Part shown: one piece after another, positions 1 through 8,447 of the stretch
How positions within the stretch are numbered: position 1 is the first letter of the stretch
How the letters are laid out: every line of letters begins with the position of its first letter
NCBI RefSeq assembly: GCF_002895435.1
Contig: NZ_POYJ01000005.1
Location: 271,232 to 335,231 of the forward strand
Length of the DNA stretch: 64,000 nt
Source: Aquimarina sediminis
GTDB lineage: Bacteria; Bacteroidota; Bacteroidia; Flavobacteriales; Flavobacteriaceae
Direction: 5' to 3'
Translations under genes and position numbers: made by a program
The notes under the pieces: model-generated
Seen by the model: the letters and a program-made list of their open reading frames with translations, nothing else
Told to the model about the DNA's origin: nothing
The model's database searches: none

Positions 1-99
1 TTCTAGAACCTTGAATGAATTATTAAAGTAAGATACAACAAACCTATCAGGTATTATGACTTACATAGTAATAGAAAAGGGAGACCAAAACCAATTGTT

Positions 100-807
100 A
101 TGAATATAGATGCAATTCTCTGGGATTATGATGGTACCTTAGTTAATTCAGTCCCCAAAAATATAAACATTACTAAGCAAATTCTTTCAAAAGTAGCTCC
201 AAGATTAACAGGAGACAATTTGCCGGAGTATCTAAAAATGGAAGAATCATATCACATAGCAAATCATAAAGCTAGAAATTGGCAGGACTTGTATATAAAT
301 TATTATGGAATGTCTGAAACCGAAATGCTCGAAGCCGGAGCAATGTGGTCAACATATCAACTTCAAGACAAAACCCCAGTCAAGCTGTTTTCCGAAATTA
401 AACAAACGGTAAATCAAATAGATGTACCCCAAGGAATTTGTTCTCAAAATTCTTCTGAAAACATTAGTCGTGTTTTAGAACAAAATAGTATCATTCATAA
501 ATTTCAATCTGTTGTGGGCTATGATGACATTCCTGATAATGCCCAAAAACCAATTCCATTTGGAGGAATAAAATGTTTGGAACAATTGTTTAGAAACGCA
601 GAAGGAAAAACTATTTTTTATATTGGAGACCATGAAGGAGACGTAGAATTTGCAAGAAATATAGAGAAAGAATTATATCGAAAAAGCAGAGTAATTGCAA
701 TAACTGCAAAATATAGTGGAGCAGAGCCAAAACTCTGGAGTTATAAGCCAGACTATGAGATCGAATGTCCTGCTGACTTACTCAAAATAATAAGAAAATA
801 CAGCTAA
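100..807 (+). CDS. HAD-superfamily phosphatase
   Basis: Predicted cytoplasmic haloacid dehalogenase-type phosphohydrolase of 235 aa. The N-terminal DYDGT motif supplies the nucleophile Asp9 and the acid/base Asp11. A C-terminal GDHEGD segment (around residues 185-190) is the acidic Mg2+-binding motif IV. The helical stretch between them (about 18-100) is the C1 cap of the phosphoglycolate phosphatase-like group. There is no signal peptide or membrane segment. It stands alone ahead of a Crp/Fnr gene, so context does not reveal the substrate. HAD membership is secure from the motifs; the substrate is unknown. Confidence 0.8.
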   Translation: MNIDAILWDYDGTLVNSVPKNINITKQILSKVAPRLTGDNLPEYLKMEESYHIANHKARNWQDLYINYYGMSETEMLEAGAMWSTYQLQDKTPVKLFSEIKQTVNQIDVPQGICSQNSSENISRVLEQNSIIHKFQSVVGYDDIPDNAQKPIPFGGIKCLEQLFRNAEGKTIFYIGDHEGDVEFARNIEKELYRKSRVIAITAKYSGAEPKLWSYKPDYEIECPADLLKIIRKYS

Positions 808-879
808 TCTATCGTTTTTTATTTACTAAATTAGTCACAGACCAAACATAAGAAACAATGCTTTTATAAACAGTTTAAG

Positions 880-1443
880 GTGAAGCACCCGTTAAGACAA
901 CATATTGAAGAAATAATTGAGCTAACCGATAAAGAATTCGATTTTGTATTAAGTTATTTCAAGTCAATTAAGAAGCGCAAACACCAATATGTATTACAAG
1001 AAGGAGAAATCGCCGATAAAGAATATTGGGTGATAAAAGGTTGTTTAAAAAGCTATTTTTTTGATGAAAAGGGTAAAGAACATATCCTTCAATTTGCAAT
1101 GGAAAACTGGTGGATTACCGATTATGAATCTTTTGTGAAACAGACCAAATCCAAAACTTTTATCGATTGCATTGAGGATAGTGAACTACTCTACATATCT
1201 TTTGAAGATAGAGATAAACTTACTGCTACCATGCATAAAATGGAACGTTTTTGGGCTAAAAAAAGTAAAATTGGACGGATTGCACTTCAAAACAGAATTT
1301 TATCATTACTCAAAAACTCTACCAAAGAACAATATAATTTACTTCTAGACCAGTATCCAAAATTGTTTCAACGAGTACCTAAAAAAATGATTGCTGCCTA
1401 CTTGGGTGTTTCCAGAGAAACACTTAGTAGGTTAAACTCGTAA
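880..1443 (+). CDS. Crp/Fnr-family transcriptional regulator
   Basis: 187-aa regulator with an N-terminal cyclic-nucleotide-binding-like beta barrel (about 25-115) and a C-terminal winged helix (about 135-187). The start is GTG; the nearby ATG at 858 runs straight into a stop. The recognition helix reads SRETLSR, with Arg179, Glu180 and Arg184 aligning with the R-E-x-x-x-R residues E. coli CRP uses to read GTGA half-sites. The barrel lacks the arginine of the cAMP phosphate-binding cassette and has no N-terminal cysteine cluster, so neither cAMP nor Fe-S sensing is expected (inference). A TGTGA-N6-TCACT palindrome lies 26 bp after its stop, before the tautomerase/SDR operon, which is its likely target. 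The C-terminus is short but the helix-turn-helix is complete. Confidence 0.88.
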   Translation: MKHPLRQHIEEIIELTDKEFDFVLSYFKSIKKRKHQYVLQEGEIADKEYWVIKGCLKSYFFDEKGKEHILQFAMENWWITDYESFVKQTKSKTFIDCIEDSELLYISFEDRDKLTATMHKMERFWAKKSKIGRIALQNRILSLLKNSTKEQYNLLLDQYPKLFQRVPKKMIAAYLGVSRETLSRLNS

Positions 1444-1469
1444 CCATATTTCTATACCTATTACTTAAT

Positions 1470-1485
1470 TGTGATCTAGATCACT
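1470..1485. promoter_or_regulatory. CRP-type operator palindrome
   Basis: TGTGATCTAGATCACT contains a perfect 14-bp palindrome (1471-1484) and matches TGTGA-N6-TCACA at all but the last base. It lies between the Crp/Fnr gene and the tautomerase gene. A -7-like CAACTTTG (1530-1537, one mismatch to the Bacteroidota TAnnTTTG) would place the operator centre near -63, a class I activator position. Promoter placement is inference; the palindrome is directly visible. Confidence 0.7.
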
Positions 1486-1564
1486 TCAAAAAGGTGATAT
1501 ACCTCCTGTGTAAATCGCTCTTCTCGAGGCAACTTTGTGATATCATAAATTTAATAAAAAAGTT

Positions 1565-1759
1565 ATGCCATACATTAACATTAAAGTTACTGATGAACAA
1601 GTAACACAAGATCAAAAAAGACAATTAATTGAAGGAGCCACCCTACTAGTCGTCGATGTTTTAAACAAAGATCCGAGAACTACTCACATAGTGATTGACG
1701 AAGTACCAATTCATAATTGGGGAGTAAATGGGAAACAATATTTAGGAACTAAAAAATAA
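1565..1759 (+). CDS. 4-oxalocrotonate tautomerase family protein
   Basis: 64-aa enzyme of the tautomerase superfamily, the typical 4-OT length. After Met removal the protein begins Pro-Tyr-Ile, giving the catalytic N-terminal proline. The following beta-alpha-beta pattern and the VIDEVP segment fit the family. Members form hexamers or trimers and ketonise enols or act as promiscuous tautomerases. It is followed after 5 bp by an SDR gene and then an NTF2-like gene, so the three probably form one operon acting on a small carbonyl or dienol compound. The specific substrate cannot be told from sequence. Confidence 0.85.
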   Translation: MPYINIKVTDEQVTQDQKRQLIEGATLLVVDVLNKDPRTTHIVIDEVPIHNWGVNGKQYLGTKK

Positions 1760-1764
1760 GAAAA

Positions 1765-2508
1765 ATGAAAAACAAAACCGTAATTGTTACAGGGGCCTCT
1801 ACAGGAATAGGCAAAGAGATTACCAAACATTTTATCGCGCAGGGTAGTAATGTAGTAATGAACTCCTCAAATGAAAAGAACTTAAAAAAAGCTTATAAAG
1901 AATTAGGATCCCCTTCGAATGTAGTCTACTTAGTCGGTGATATTAGCAAACAAAAAACAGGGCAAGAGCTGGTTTCTATAGCTCTCAAAAAATTTGACAC
2001 TGTAGATGTTTTAATCAATAATGCTGGTGTATTTTCTCCAAAACCCTTTTTGGACGTTGAAGAAAAAGATCTAGACTTATATTGGAATGTTAACCTAAAA
2101 GGAACATATTTCATATCTCAAGCAGTTATTCCCGAAATGATAAAGCAACAAAGTGGCTCTATAATAAATATAGGGACTGTTTTGGTAGATCATGCCATAG
2201 GTGGGTTTCCGGCAACCGCGCCACTAACCAGTAAAGGAGCAATTCATACATTAACGAGACAATTAGCCACAGAATTTGGGAAAAACAATATCAAAGTGAA
2301 TACCATTGCTCCAGGAATAATAAGAAGCCCATTACAAGAAAAAATCGGAATCAAGGATGCTGATAGTTTAGCAGGATTGCATTTACTAAATAGAATTGGA
2401 GAAGCCAAAGAAATTGCTGAAGCAGCATATTACTTAGCAACTTCAGATTTTGTAACAGGAGAAACTATTAATGTTGCTGGTGGACATACCGTAGGGCATA
2501 CAATTTAA
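1765..2508 (+). CDS. SDR-fold protein lacking the catalytic tyrosine
   Basis: 247-aa short-chain dehydrogenase/reductase-fold protein. The nucleotide-binding TGASTGIG motif (residues 9-16) and the NNAG motif (85-88) are intact, so NAD(P) binding is expected. The active-site YxxxK is altered: Lys157 is present, but the position four residues before it is Pro153 (APLTSK), and the usual SxS strand reads IGTV. It should therefore either use another residue or not be a classical dehydrogenase. No frameshift is visible and the remaining sequence, including VNTIAPG, is well conserved, so this looks like a distinct subgroup and not decay. It is the middle gene of the tautomerase operon. Confidence 0.85.
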   Translation: MKNKTVIVTGASTGIGKEITKHFIAQGSNVVMNSSNEKNLKKAYKELGSPSNVVYLVGDISKQKTGQELVSIALKKFDTVDVLINNAGVFSPKPFLDVEEKDLDLYWNVNLKGTYFISQAVIPEMIKQQSGSIINIGTVLVDHAIGGFPATAPLTSKGAIHTLTRQLATEFGKNNIKVNTIAPGIIRSPLQEKIGIKDADSLAGLHLLNRIGEAKEIAEAAYYLATSDFVTGETINVAGGHTVGHTI

Positions 2509-2519
2509 AAAAACAGAAT

Positions 2520-2888
2520 ATGTACAAAGAAGATATAGAAGAAATCCAAAATTTGATTACCAATTATTTTGAAGGTATTTTTCTGGGACAAGTAGATAAA
2601 CTGGGATCATGTTTTCATGAAAATGTATATATCTATGGAGATATCAAAGGTGTAGGTTATATAAAAAGTATAAAAGATTATCTTGAAGGAGTTGGTAATA
2701 GAAAAAGCCCCAATGATCTAAAAGAATACTTTAAAATGAAAATTATTGGAATCGATATCATGGGTAAAATAGCAATGACAAAATTGCATGTCCCCATGCT
2801 TGGGTACAATTATTATGACTATTTATCATTAACCAAAATTAATGATGATTGGAAAATCGTAAATAAGATATTTACTCATGTAGTCTAA
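2520..2888 (+). CDS. NTF2-like (SnoaL/lumazine-binding-like) protein
   Basis: 122-aa single-domain protein with the cone-shaped NTF2-like pattern: an N-terminal helix (IEEIQNLITNYFEGI), a short loop with FHENVYIYG, and a C-terminal beta sheet ending in DDWKIVNKIF. This most resembles the putative lumazine-binding branch used as ligand pockets or small isomerases. No signal peptide. It follows the SDR by 11 bp and precedes a strong terminator, so it closes the operon. Catalytic role is unknown. Confidence 0.75.
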   Translation: MYKEDIEEIQNLITNYFEGIFLGQVDKLGSCFHENVYIYGDIKGVGYIKSIKDYLEGVGNRKSPNDLKEYFKMKIIGIDIMGKIAMTKLHVPMLGYNYYDYLSLTKINDDWKIVNKIFTHVV

Positions 2889-2897
2889 ATAGTAGTT

Positions 2898-2950
2898 TTA
2901 CAATAAAATAGCGACCGAGAAATGAAATCTTTGTCGCTATTTTATTGTAA
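2898..2950 (+). terminator. Strong intrinsic terminator of the tautomerase operon
   Basis: Perfect 18-bp inverted repeat, left arm 2898-2915 and right arm 2933-2950, separated by a 17-nt loop, with GTCGC at the stem apex and TTTTATTG on the 3' arm. It begins 9 bp after the NTF2-like stop codon. The arms are A/U rich on both sides, so it could work in either direction. Confidence 0.85.
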
Positions 2951-3057
2951 TTAAGTGTTTTGGAGAAGATGGGGCTCTTGCAAAGTTACAAAACCACCTA
3001 TTATAAGTATTTTTGTGTTACCTGTAATTTATGAAAATAACATAAAAAGAGATTTCT

Positions 3058-3345
3058 ATGGGAATTATAAATATTTCAACCGCAATAGTTAAAGATGAAA
3101 CCTTGTTTCGGGAATATATAAATAAAGCAGCTCAATTAATGAAAGAACAAGAAGTCGAAGTTGTCTGTAGAGGAAAATATGTCGAAACAATGAGAGGCTC
3201 TAATCTAGAAAAACATATTGTGGCGGTTTTTAGATACAAAGACAAAAAAGCTTTAGAATATTTTTATAATTGCGAATCATACAAAAAAATAATATCGCTC
3301 AGAGATAAAGCTTGTGAAATGACGATACAGATTTACTCCGAATGA
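3058..3345 (+). CDS. DUF1330 family protein
   Basis: 95-aa protein resembling the DUF1330 dimeric alpha+beta barrel family. Visible signs are a central GKYVETMRG strand and a C-terminal block with YKKIISLRDKA, equivalent to the SxEYQAxxxxR region of the family. No signal peptide and no catalytic motif. It stands between the terminator of the tautomerase operon and a hypothetical gene. Function unknown. Confidence 0.7.
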   Translation: MGIINISTAIVKDETLFREYINKAAQLMKEQEVEVVCRGKYVETMRGSNLEKHIVAVFRYKDKKALEYFYNCESYKKIISLRDKACEMTIQIYSE

Positions 3346-3381
3346 TAGTCTCAATTAGGAAACCTACTAAATATAACATAT

Positions 3382-3978
3382 GTGAATTATAACAATAGTT
3401 TCAAAACAAATTATAATAAAATAACCAAGATATTGGAATCAGAGGGGGTAAACCCAAGGATTGAACCACAATCTCTCGAAGACGATTCAAGTTGTATTTT
3501 AAAATGGAATATAGATACAGATGAACATTTTATATATCAGGAAGATATCGCGATCAATAACAAAGATATTGCATGGTTTCAGTCTAGTGAGAATGATAAA
3601 CATTTACTAAGAGTAATTAGTAAAGAAAATAAATTTGAATGGATACCCAAAACCTATAATCCTGTTTTTGGTTGCCTTTGCCTATTAATTGAATGGTATG
3701 AAAATCATTTGATCTTTATATATCAAGAAAAACATGGTATATATGTTTGCTCAATAAGGGATACAAAGGTTAATGATTTTTATATCCATGGAGGAGAACT
3801 AGAAAGAAAAGGAAACAGACTAGCCTATGAAACCTACCAAAATAAGCTCGAAAATCATGTAAGATTAATAGAATTACCTTCTTTAAAAGAACTAAGCCCC
3901 ATTAGTAAAGAAGAAGCAAAAAAACTCGGTTTAACCCCTCAAAGTACGAATCGACCTAATGGGTTTTTAAAAGCATAA
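3382..3978 (+). CDS. Hypothetical protein
   Basis: 198-aa soluble protein with a GTG start; an ATG two bases earlier is in another frame and stops at once. I do not recognise a family. The middle part alternates short hydrophobic and aromatic strands (IAWFQSSEN, LLRVISKENKFEWI, HLIFIYQEKHGIYVCSI), suggesting a beta-propeller-like or beta-sandwich fold. No signal peptide or membrane segment. It lies 36 bp after the DUF1330 gene and may be cotranscribed with it. Confidence 0.6.
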   Translation: MNYNNSFKTNYNKITKILESEGVNPRIEPQSLEDDSSCILKWNIDTDEHFIYQEDIAINNKDIAWFQSSENDKHLLRVISKENKFEWIPKTYNPVFGCLCLLIEWYENHLIFIYQEKHGIYVCSIRDTKVNDFYIHGGELERKGNRLAYETYQNKLENHVRLIELPSLKELSPISKEEAKKLGLTPQSTNRPNGFLKA

Positions 3979-4054
3979 GTACATTAAGAAAAGAAAACAA
4001 TACGTTTTATCTAAGGTAAAATAGATGAAATAGTAGTATGTAAATTCAATTTAG

Positions 4055-4285
4055 AAATGATGTTGTCAAAAAAGACCCTCTGTTGCGTCAAAAAGACGTT
4101 CCATTTGGTGAAAAAGACGAAGTTTTGAACGTTTTGAGTTAAAACTTTAGCCTTTAGAGCTAAAAATTCGACTCCTTTTCTTAAAATTTTAACACATAAA
4201 CCTAAAACTTTAACCAACTACGCTAAACACTTCGTCAAAAAGACAGGTGAGAACGTCTTTTTGACGTTCAGGAAGGTCTTTTGAG
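4055..4285. repeat. 21-bp-periodic degenerate repeat array
   Basis: Eleven consecutive 21-bp units with no indels. The best-preserved core is GTC-(A/T)n-GAC, ending at 4076, 4097, 4118 (as GTGAAAAAGAC), 4244 and 4265, all separated by multiples of 21. Between these, units at 4139, 4160, 4181 and 4202 share TTAAAACTTTAACC-like sequence, again exactly 21 bp apart. Two adjacent cores form a perfect 12-bp inverted repeat, 4233-4244 with 4255-4266. The A/T tracts are phased at two helical turns. It occupies most of the gene-free 3979-4450 stretch. Confidence 0.75.
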
Positions 4286-4450
4286 TTGAATAGATCATAG
4301 GGTTGATTCATCACTTAATCCGTAAGGCTAAAAATTTAACAAAAAAACATAACTGTAATTTTATGTTAAGATTCCCGACTTTGAGTATACTAATCAAATT
4401 ATTACTATGTTTAAGCAATTTACACCAGAAATAAATAAGGTATACTAATT

Positions 4451-5029
4451 ATGCAAAAACTACTGTCCTTGATTTCGAGATGTACAGAATGTACGGCACA
4501 ATTAGAATTAGGTCCAAGACCGGTTGTTTCTGCACATGTACAAAGTAAAATAGTAATTATAGGGCAAGCTCCTGGGAGTGTTGTACATAAATCTGGGATT
4601 CCGTGGGGTGACAAAAGTGGGCAAAACTTAAGAGCTTGGATGGGAATTGATGATAACACATTTTATAATCCACAAAAAATTGCATTGATACCCATGGGGT
4701 TTTGCTATCCGGGAAAAGGAAAATCAGGAGATCTGCCACCAACCAAACAATGTGCTCCTTTGTGGCATCAAAAATTATTAGGTAAAATAGATCACTTAGA
4801 GCTTGTTTTACTTATAGGTAAATATGCTCAGGAATACTATTTGGGTGATCGATTAAAAAGAACCTTAACAGATACGGTAAAAAACTATAAAGAATATCTA
4901 CCAGATTATTTTGTATTACCCCATCCGTCACCAAGAAATAACATATGGCAGGCAAAAAATGAATGGTATAAAAAAGAGGTGTTGCCTCAATTAAAAACAC
5001 GGGTGCAATCTATATTAAAGAATACTTAA
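4451..5029 (+). CDS. Uracil-DNA glycosylase family protein (Fe-S type)
   Basis: 192-aa DNA repair enzyme of the uracil-DNA glycosylase superfamily. Motif 1 is GQAPG (residues 38-42) and the C-terminal motif 2 is HPSPRN. Four cysteines (11, 14, 85, 101) have the CxxC...C-x15-C spacing of the [4Fe-4S]-binding family 4 and related enzymes, so an iron-sulfur cluster is predicted. Expected role: excision of uracil or other deaminated bases in the cytoplasm. It ends 9 bp from the convergent hypothetical gene at 5039. Confidence 0.85.
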   Translation: MQKLLSLISRCTECTAQLELGPRPVVSAHVQSKIVIIGQAPGSVVHKSGIPWGDKSGQNLRAWMGIDDNTFYNPQKIALIPMGFCYPGKGKSGDLPPTKQCAPLWHQKLLGKIDHLELVLLIGKYAQEYYLGDRLKRTLTDTVKNYKEYLPDYFVLPHPSPRNNIWQAKNEWYKKEVLPQLKTRVQSILKNT

Positions 5030-5038
5030 AACATAGTA

Positions 5039-5995
5039 TCATAAACTTCGCCATGTTTCAAATCCAACACAGCTTAAGTTCTGTTTGATTTCTTTGCTGT
5101 TTTCAATTTTGTTAATAATAAACTGGTAGTCATCACCATCAGTTTCTAAACCATTTAATTCTAAATGATATTTTTTTAGAATAATATTAAAGTGCTCAAA
5201 AACACCTTTTTCATAAATAGGAGTTTCGTTATTGAATTTTCCAAGAGAGATTGGATCATCAATCCCAAAATTTTGTTTTAAGATTTTTTGAAGCTCCCAG
5301 GTAAACTCTTCTACTACATCTTTCCAATCTCTATAGATAAACAATTCTAGTTCTTTTTGATAGCAATAGTCTAAAATAAGGTTTCTTACCTCGTATTGAT
5401 CGTTCCCAATTTTTTGAGAAACAATATGTTTTTGTAGAATTTGTCGTTGTTTTTCTGACCACCCGCATAGCTCAGTTATTCTATCGTATGCTTTTAATAT
5501 TTTTGTATCTGTTGGTTTTAAAACTTTAGGTTTAATTTTTGATGACTTCTTTTTGATCTTAGAAGCCATTTCATTAATTGTTACCATAGAATTGTTAATT
5601 TTTATAATAACATCTATATCGGTAACCTTTTTTGATATCCCGATAGTATCTTTAAAAGTTACGCCATTACCTCCTTTTATTTTTCGCAATTCAATTTTTC
5701 CTTCTATATACGCTATAAAAAAATATTCTTTTGGATAGGCAAGAGAAAAATCATCACCAAAAATTATCGCTTTTGGTAAGTATATTTCGCTATTTTTATG
5801 AGTGTACCAAAAATCACCATCCCAAACTAATGCTTTTTCAAAAGTATTTAGTTCATTTTGTAAGTTGTATGTGAAGTGAGTATTTTTTGGTGGAGCGGTT
5901 TTGGTCATGATATTTTCAAAAACTGCAGGGGTAATCGCATTACTATGAATAGGATTACCAATCAGTTTCTTTTTTTTATAATATACTCTTGCCAT
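5039..5995 (-). CDS. Hypothetical protein
   Basis: 318-aa soluble protein, no family recognised. The N-terminus is basic (KKKK near residue 7-10). A beta-rich region (about 50-115, with DGDFWYTHKN and EYFFIAYIEGKIEL) is followed by a lysine-rich linker (about 140-165) and an all-helical C-terminal part (165-318). No signal peptide or membrane helix. It is convergent with the glycosylase gene and followed upstream by the YdeI/OmpD-like gene on the same strand. It reads as a genuine gene because the frame is long and uninterrupted. Confidence 0.55.
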   Translation of the reverse strand: MARVYYKKKKLIGNPIHSNAITPAVFENIMTKTAPPKNTHFTYNLQNELNTFEKALVWDGDFWYTHKNSEIYLPKAIIFGDDFSLAYPKEYFFIAYIEGKIELRKIKGGNGVTFKDTIGISKKVTDIDVIIKINNSMVTINEMASKIKKKSSKIKPKVLKPTDTKILKAYDRITELCGWSEKQRQILQKHIVSQKIGNDQYEVRNLILDYCYQKELELFIYRDWKDVVEEFTWELQKILKQNFGIDDPISLGKFNNETPIYEKGVFEHFNIILKKYHLELNGLETDGDDYQFIINKIENSKEIKQNLSCVGFETWRSL

Positions 5996-6050
5996 TTATT
6001 TTATTTACATAGTTATTGCTGTCAAACCCTATAGATATGTATTTTTAATC

Positions 6051-6548
6051 CTATTCTTTTTCTTTGTCATAAAATTTCAATTTCTTCTGTAGTCTATCCA
6101 TCATTTTTATGATACGGTTTGTTTTAGTTTCATCAGTTTTAGCCTTGTAGATCCAGTCTAGATATGCTTTTTGTTCTCCTTCGGTAAAGGATGAAAAAGT
6201 TCTATACACTTTTTTTGGTTCGTTTTTAAAACATGCTAATATCTCCTCCGGAATTTTGAGTAAAGAATCATCAGGATAAAGAATAATATGCACGTAATCC
6301 CCTTCTTTTTTGTTGATTTTTTTCCGAATTTCAGATTTAATAGGTAAGAATAACTTACCATTACCCATCGGCATGAGTTTATATTGTCTTAGTTTATAAT
6401 CATCTACAGAACCTTTTACTTTTACCCAACCAAAAGGGGTGCTTTTATTTTGAATAATTTCGGGTATAGCCGCATAGATCCAACCTCCCTTGCCAGGGAA
6501 TTTTTGTAATAAATATTCTGAGTTGACTAAAGGTTCTTCTTTTTCCAT
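6051..6548 (-). CDS. DUF1905 / YdeI-OmpD-associated family protein
   Basis: 165-aa protein. Residues about 15-95 resemble the DUF1905 small beta barrel (GGWIYAAIPE, PFGWVKVKGSVD, KLFLPIKSEIRKKI, GDYVHIILYPDD). Residues 100-160 resemble the OmdA/YdeI bacteriocin-protection helical domain (FKNEPKKVYRTFSSFTEGEQKAYLDWI). This combination is common in Bacteroidota and of uncertain function. No signal peptide. Confidence 0.78.
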   Translation of the reverse strand: MEKEEPLVNSEYLLQKFPGKGGWIYAAIPEIIQNKSTPFGWVKVKGSVDDYKLRQYKLMPMGNGKLFLPIKSEIRKKINKKEGDYVHIILYPDDSLLKIPEEILACFKNEPKKVYRTFSSFTEGEQKAYLDWIYKAKTDETKTNRIIKMMDRLQKKLKFYDKEKE

Positions 6549-6801
6549 TTTTAAGAAATAAATACTTGTACCAATTACTTGAAATTTACTGCAAAAGAGG
6601 GTTTTATTAAGCTAAATTCAAAGTGTAAATGACTTTGTGTTTATGCTACTTACTTCACTACTAAATTAGGTATAATATGATATTGTTTTAGCAACATTTT
6701 GAATTGTTTAAGAATATATGGTTAGTAGATAGAAGGATAACTTCTTTGGGTAGTAGCTGTTTAATTATTCTTTAGTCCTGATGTATACACTTTCATTTGC
6801 C

Positions 6802-7632
6802 CTAATCATTTTCTATTTCTATCATGATCGGTAGGTGATCCGACAGGTATAGGTTGTTTTTTCTTTTATCATTGATATTTCGGTATTTAATAACCGTAAT
6901 ATTTTTGGTAAAAATATAGTCAATTCTTTTTTTTGGGATGACATTGGAGTTAAACTGATTAAAAGTTCCTATTGGACCATACGGAGGAGATTTGGATGTT
7001 TCGAAAGCATCAGATAACTCAGTTTTTAAAAGTGTAATAGGTGTATCTGTTGGTATGCTATTGAGGTCTCCCATTACAATTACAGTCTTGTTTTGTAACT
7101 TTTTTTTAGCAATCAAATCTAATATCAATTTAGAAGATTCTGCTCTGGCAAGATCTCCCATGTGGTCATAATGAGCATTAAAAATATGTAAAGTATCTTT
7201 TGCCTTTTTATTCATAAATGCTCCATATGTAACAATTCGTTCCATAGAGGCGTCCCAGCCAACAGACACAGTATTTGGCGTTTTAGATAACCAATAGGTA
7301 TTACTTTTTACTAATTTATGTTTTGTAGTGTCATAGTAAATTGCAGTGTATTCCCCTTTTATGTTTCCATCATCTCTTCCTACTCCTATATATTTGTATT
7401 GGAGTAATTCTTGGTCTAGATAGTTAACCTGATTATTGAGTCCTTCTTGGATACCAAAAAAATCGGGAAGGTAATACTGTAGCATATCTTTGATGTCAGT
7501 TTTTCTGCTTTCCCACCCATTTTCTTTGTCTTCGGGATTGTCGTACCTAATATTCAACGACATTACTGATATTTGCCCATTACTATTTAGATTGGTTGCT
7601 ATTGCAAATAATATTGTGATAAGATATTTCAT
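6802..7632 (-). CDS. Secreted endonuclease/exonuclease/phosphatase family hydrolase
   Basis: 276-aa protein with an N-terminal signal peptide (about 1-19, cleaved near SNGQ) and a full EEP fold. Visible catalytic landmarks: SLNIRYDN, FFGIQEG (metal-binding Glu), NAHYDHMGDLAR, VMGDLNS (Asp and Asn) and the terminal SDHLPIM (Asp-His pair). Proteins with this layout are Mg2+-dependent phosphodiesterases or phosphatases in the periplasm or outside the cell. It is the gene next downstream of the LytTR regulator on the same strand, 107 bp away. The substrate cannot be assigned. Confidence 0.85.
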   Translation of the reverse strand: MKYLITILFAIATNLNSNGQISVMSLNIRYDNPEDKENGWESRKTDIKDMLQYYLPDFFGIQEGLNNQVNYLDQELLQYKYIGVGRDDGNIKGEYTAIYYDTTKHKLVKSNTYWLSKTPNTVSVGWDASMERIVTYGAFMNKKAKDTLHIFNAHYDHMGDLARAESSKLILDLIAKKKLQNKTVIVMGDLNSIPTDTPITLLKTELSDAFETSKSPPYGPIGTFNQFNSNVIPKKRIDYIFTKNITVIKYRNINDKRKNNLYLSDHLPIMIEIEND

Positions 7633-7739
7633 TTTTTTCTGTAATTGAGTGATGAGGCTTTGTGGTCTACCTAATTTATAACATTAAAAGACCGTTTATT
7701 AAGGTAGAAATACTATTTTGAGTAAAAAGAAATACCTGT

Positions 7740-8447
7740 TTACTCTTTAAAAATGGCACTTCTTACTTCACTAAGATAACTTCTCCCAATCGGATATCTA
7801 ATGTTTGCAATCTCTATGCTATTTCCTTCAATAGATTCTATTTTGTCAATGGATATGGTATAAGATCTATGGATTCGAATAAATTTATCAGAAGGTAAAT
7901 CGTCAGTAAAGTTACTAAGTGTTTGGTGTACAATATGATTATTTGTTAAAGTATTTACTTTGATATAATCTCCTAGACTTTCTACAGATAGTATTTCATC
8001 TAAGTATATTTTTTGCATCTTTTTTTTATCTATTTTCAAAAAGATATATGGTCTCTTGTTAGGGGTTATATAATTATCTTTTTCTTGATAACCTTTTATT
8101 CTAAATGCCTTGTTTACTGCTGTTATAAACCGTTGAAAAGGGATGGGTTTAACTAAGTAATCTACTACTTCTAACTCGTAGCTCTCTACCGCAAATTCTT
8201 CATGAGCAGTTGTAATTATGGTAAGGGGTTTTTGGTGTATACTTTTTAATAAGTTTAGACCATCCAAAAGGGGCATGTTTATATCTAGAAAAAGGAGGTC
8301 GATTTCATTATTTCTTAAATATTCAAGGCTCTCGGTAGCATCATTAAATGAAGCCATAAGAGTTAATCCTTTTGTTTGATTCACATAATTTTTTATCACT
8401 TTAATAGCCAAAGGCTCATCATCAATTATAACGCATTTTAAATCCAT
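7740..8447 (-). CDS. LytTR-family response regulator
   Basis: 235-aa regulator with an N-terminal receiver domain (about 1-118; acidic pair in VIIDDEP, phospho-acceptor Asp55 in LFLDINMP, Lys in VVDYLVKPI) and a C-terminal LytTR DNA-binding domain (about 130-235; SLGDYIKVNT, FIRIHRSYTISIDKIESI). I start it at the ATG at 8447, which shares its A with the TGA of the kinase gene; an in-frame GTG lies just before. It forms a tight pair with the histidine kinase upstream and is divergent from the glycan locus at 9668, so it is a candidate regulator of that locus. Confidence 0.9.
   Translation of the reverse strand: MDLKCVIIDDEPLAIKVIKNYVNQTKGLTLMASFNDATESLEYLRNNEIDLLFLDINMPLLDGLNLLKSIHQKPLTIITTAHEEFAVESYELEVVDYLVKPIPFQRFITAVNKAFRIKGYQEKDNYITPNKRPYIFLKIDKKKMQKIYLDEILSVESLGDYIKVNTLTNNHIVHQTLSNFTDDLPSDKFIRIHRSYTISIDKIESIEGNSIEIANIRYPIGRSYLSEVRSAIFKE

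Noticed and set aside
4011..4217. 68-codon minus-strand frame with heptad-like peptides
   Set aside because: It only has a TTG start right after a TAG, and its heptads follow from the 21-bp DNA period. Treated as part of the repeat array, not a gene.
4055..4285. CRISPR array
   Set aside because: Units are 21 bp in total, degenerate, with no constant repeat alternating with unique spacers, and no cas gene is present.
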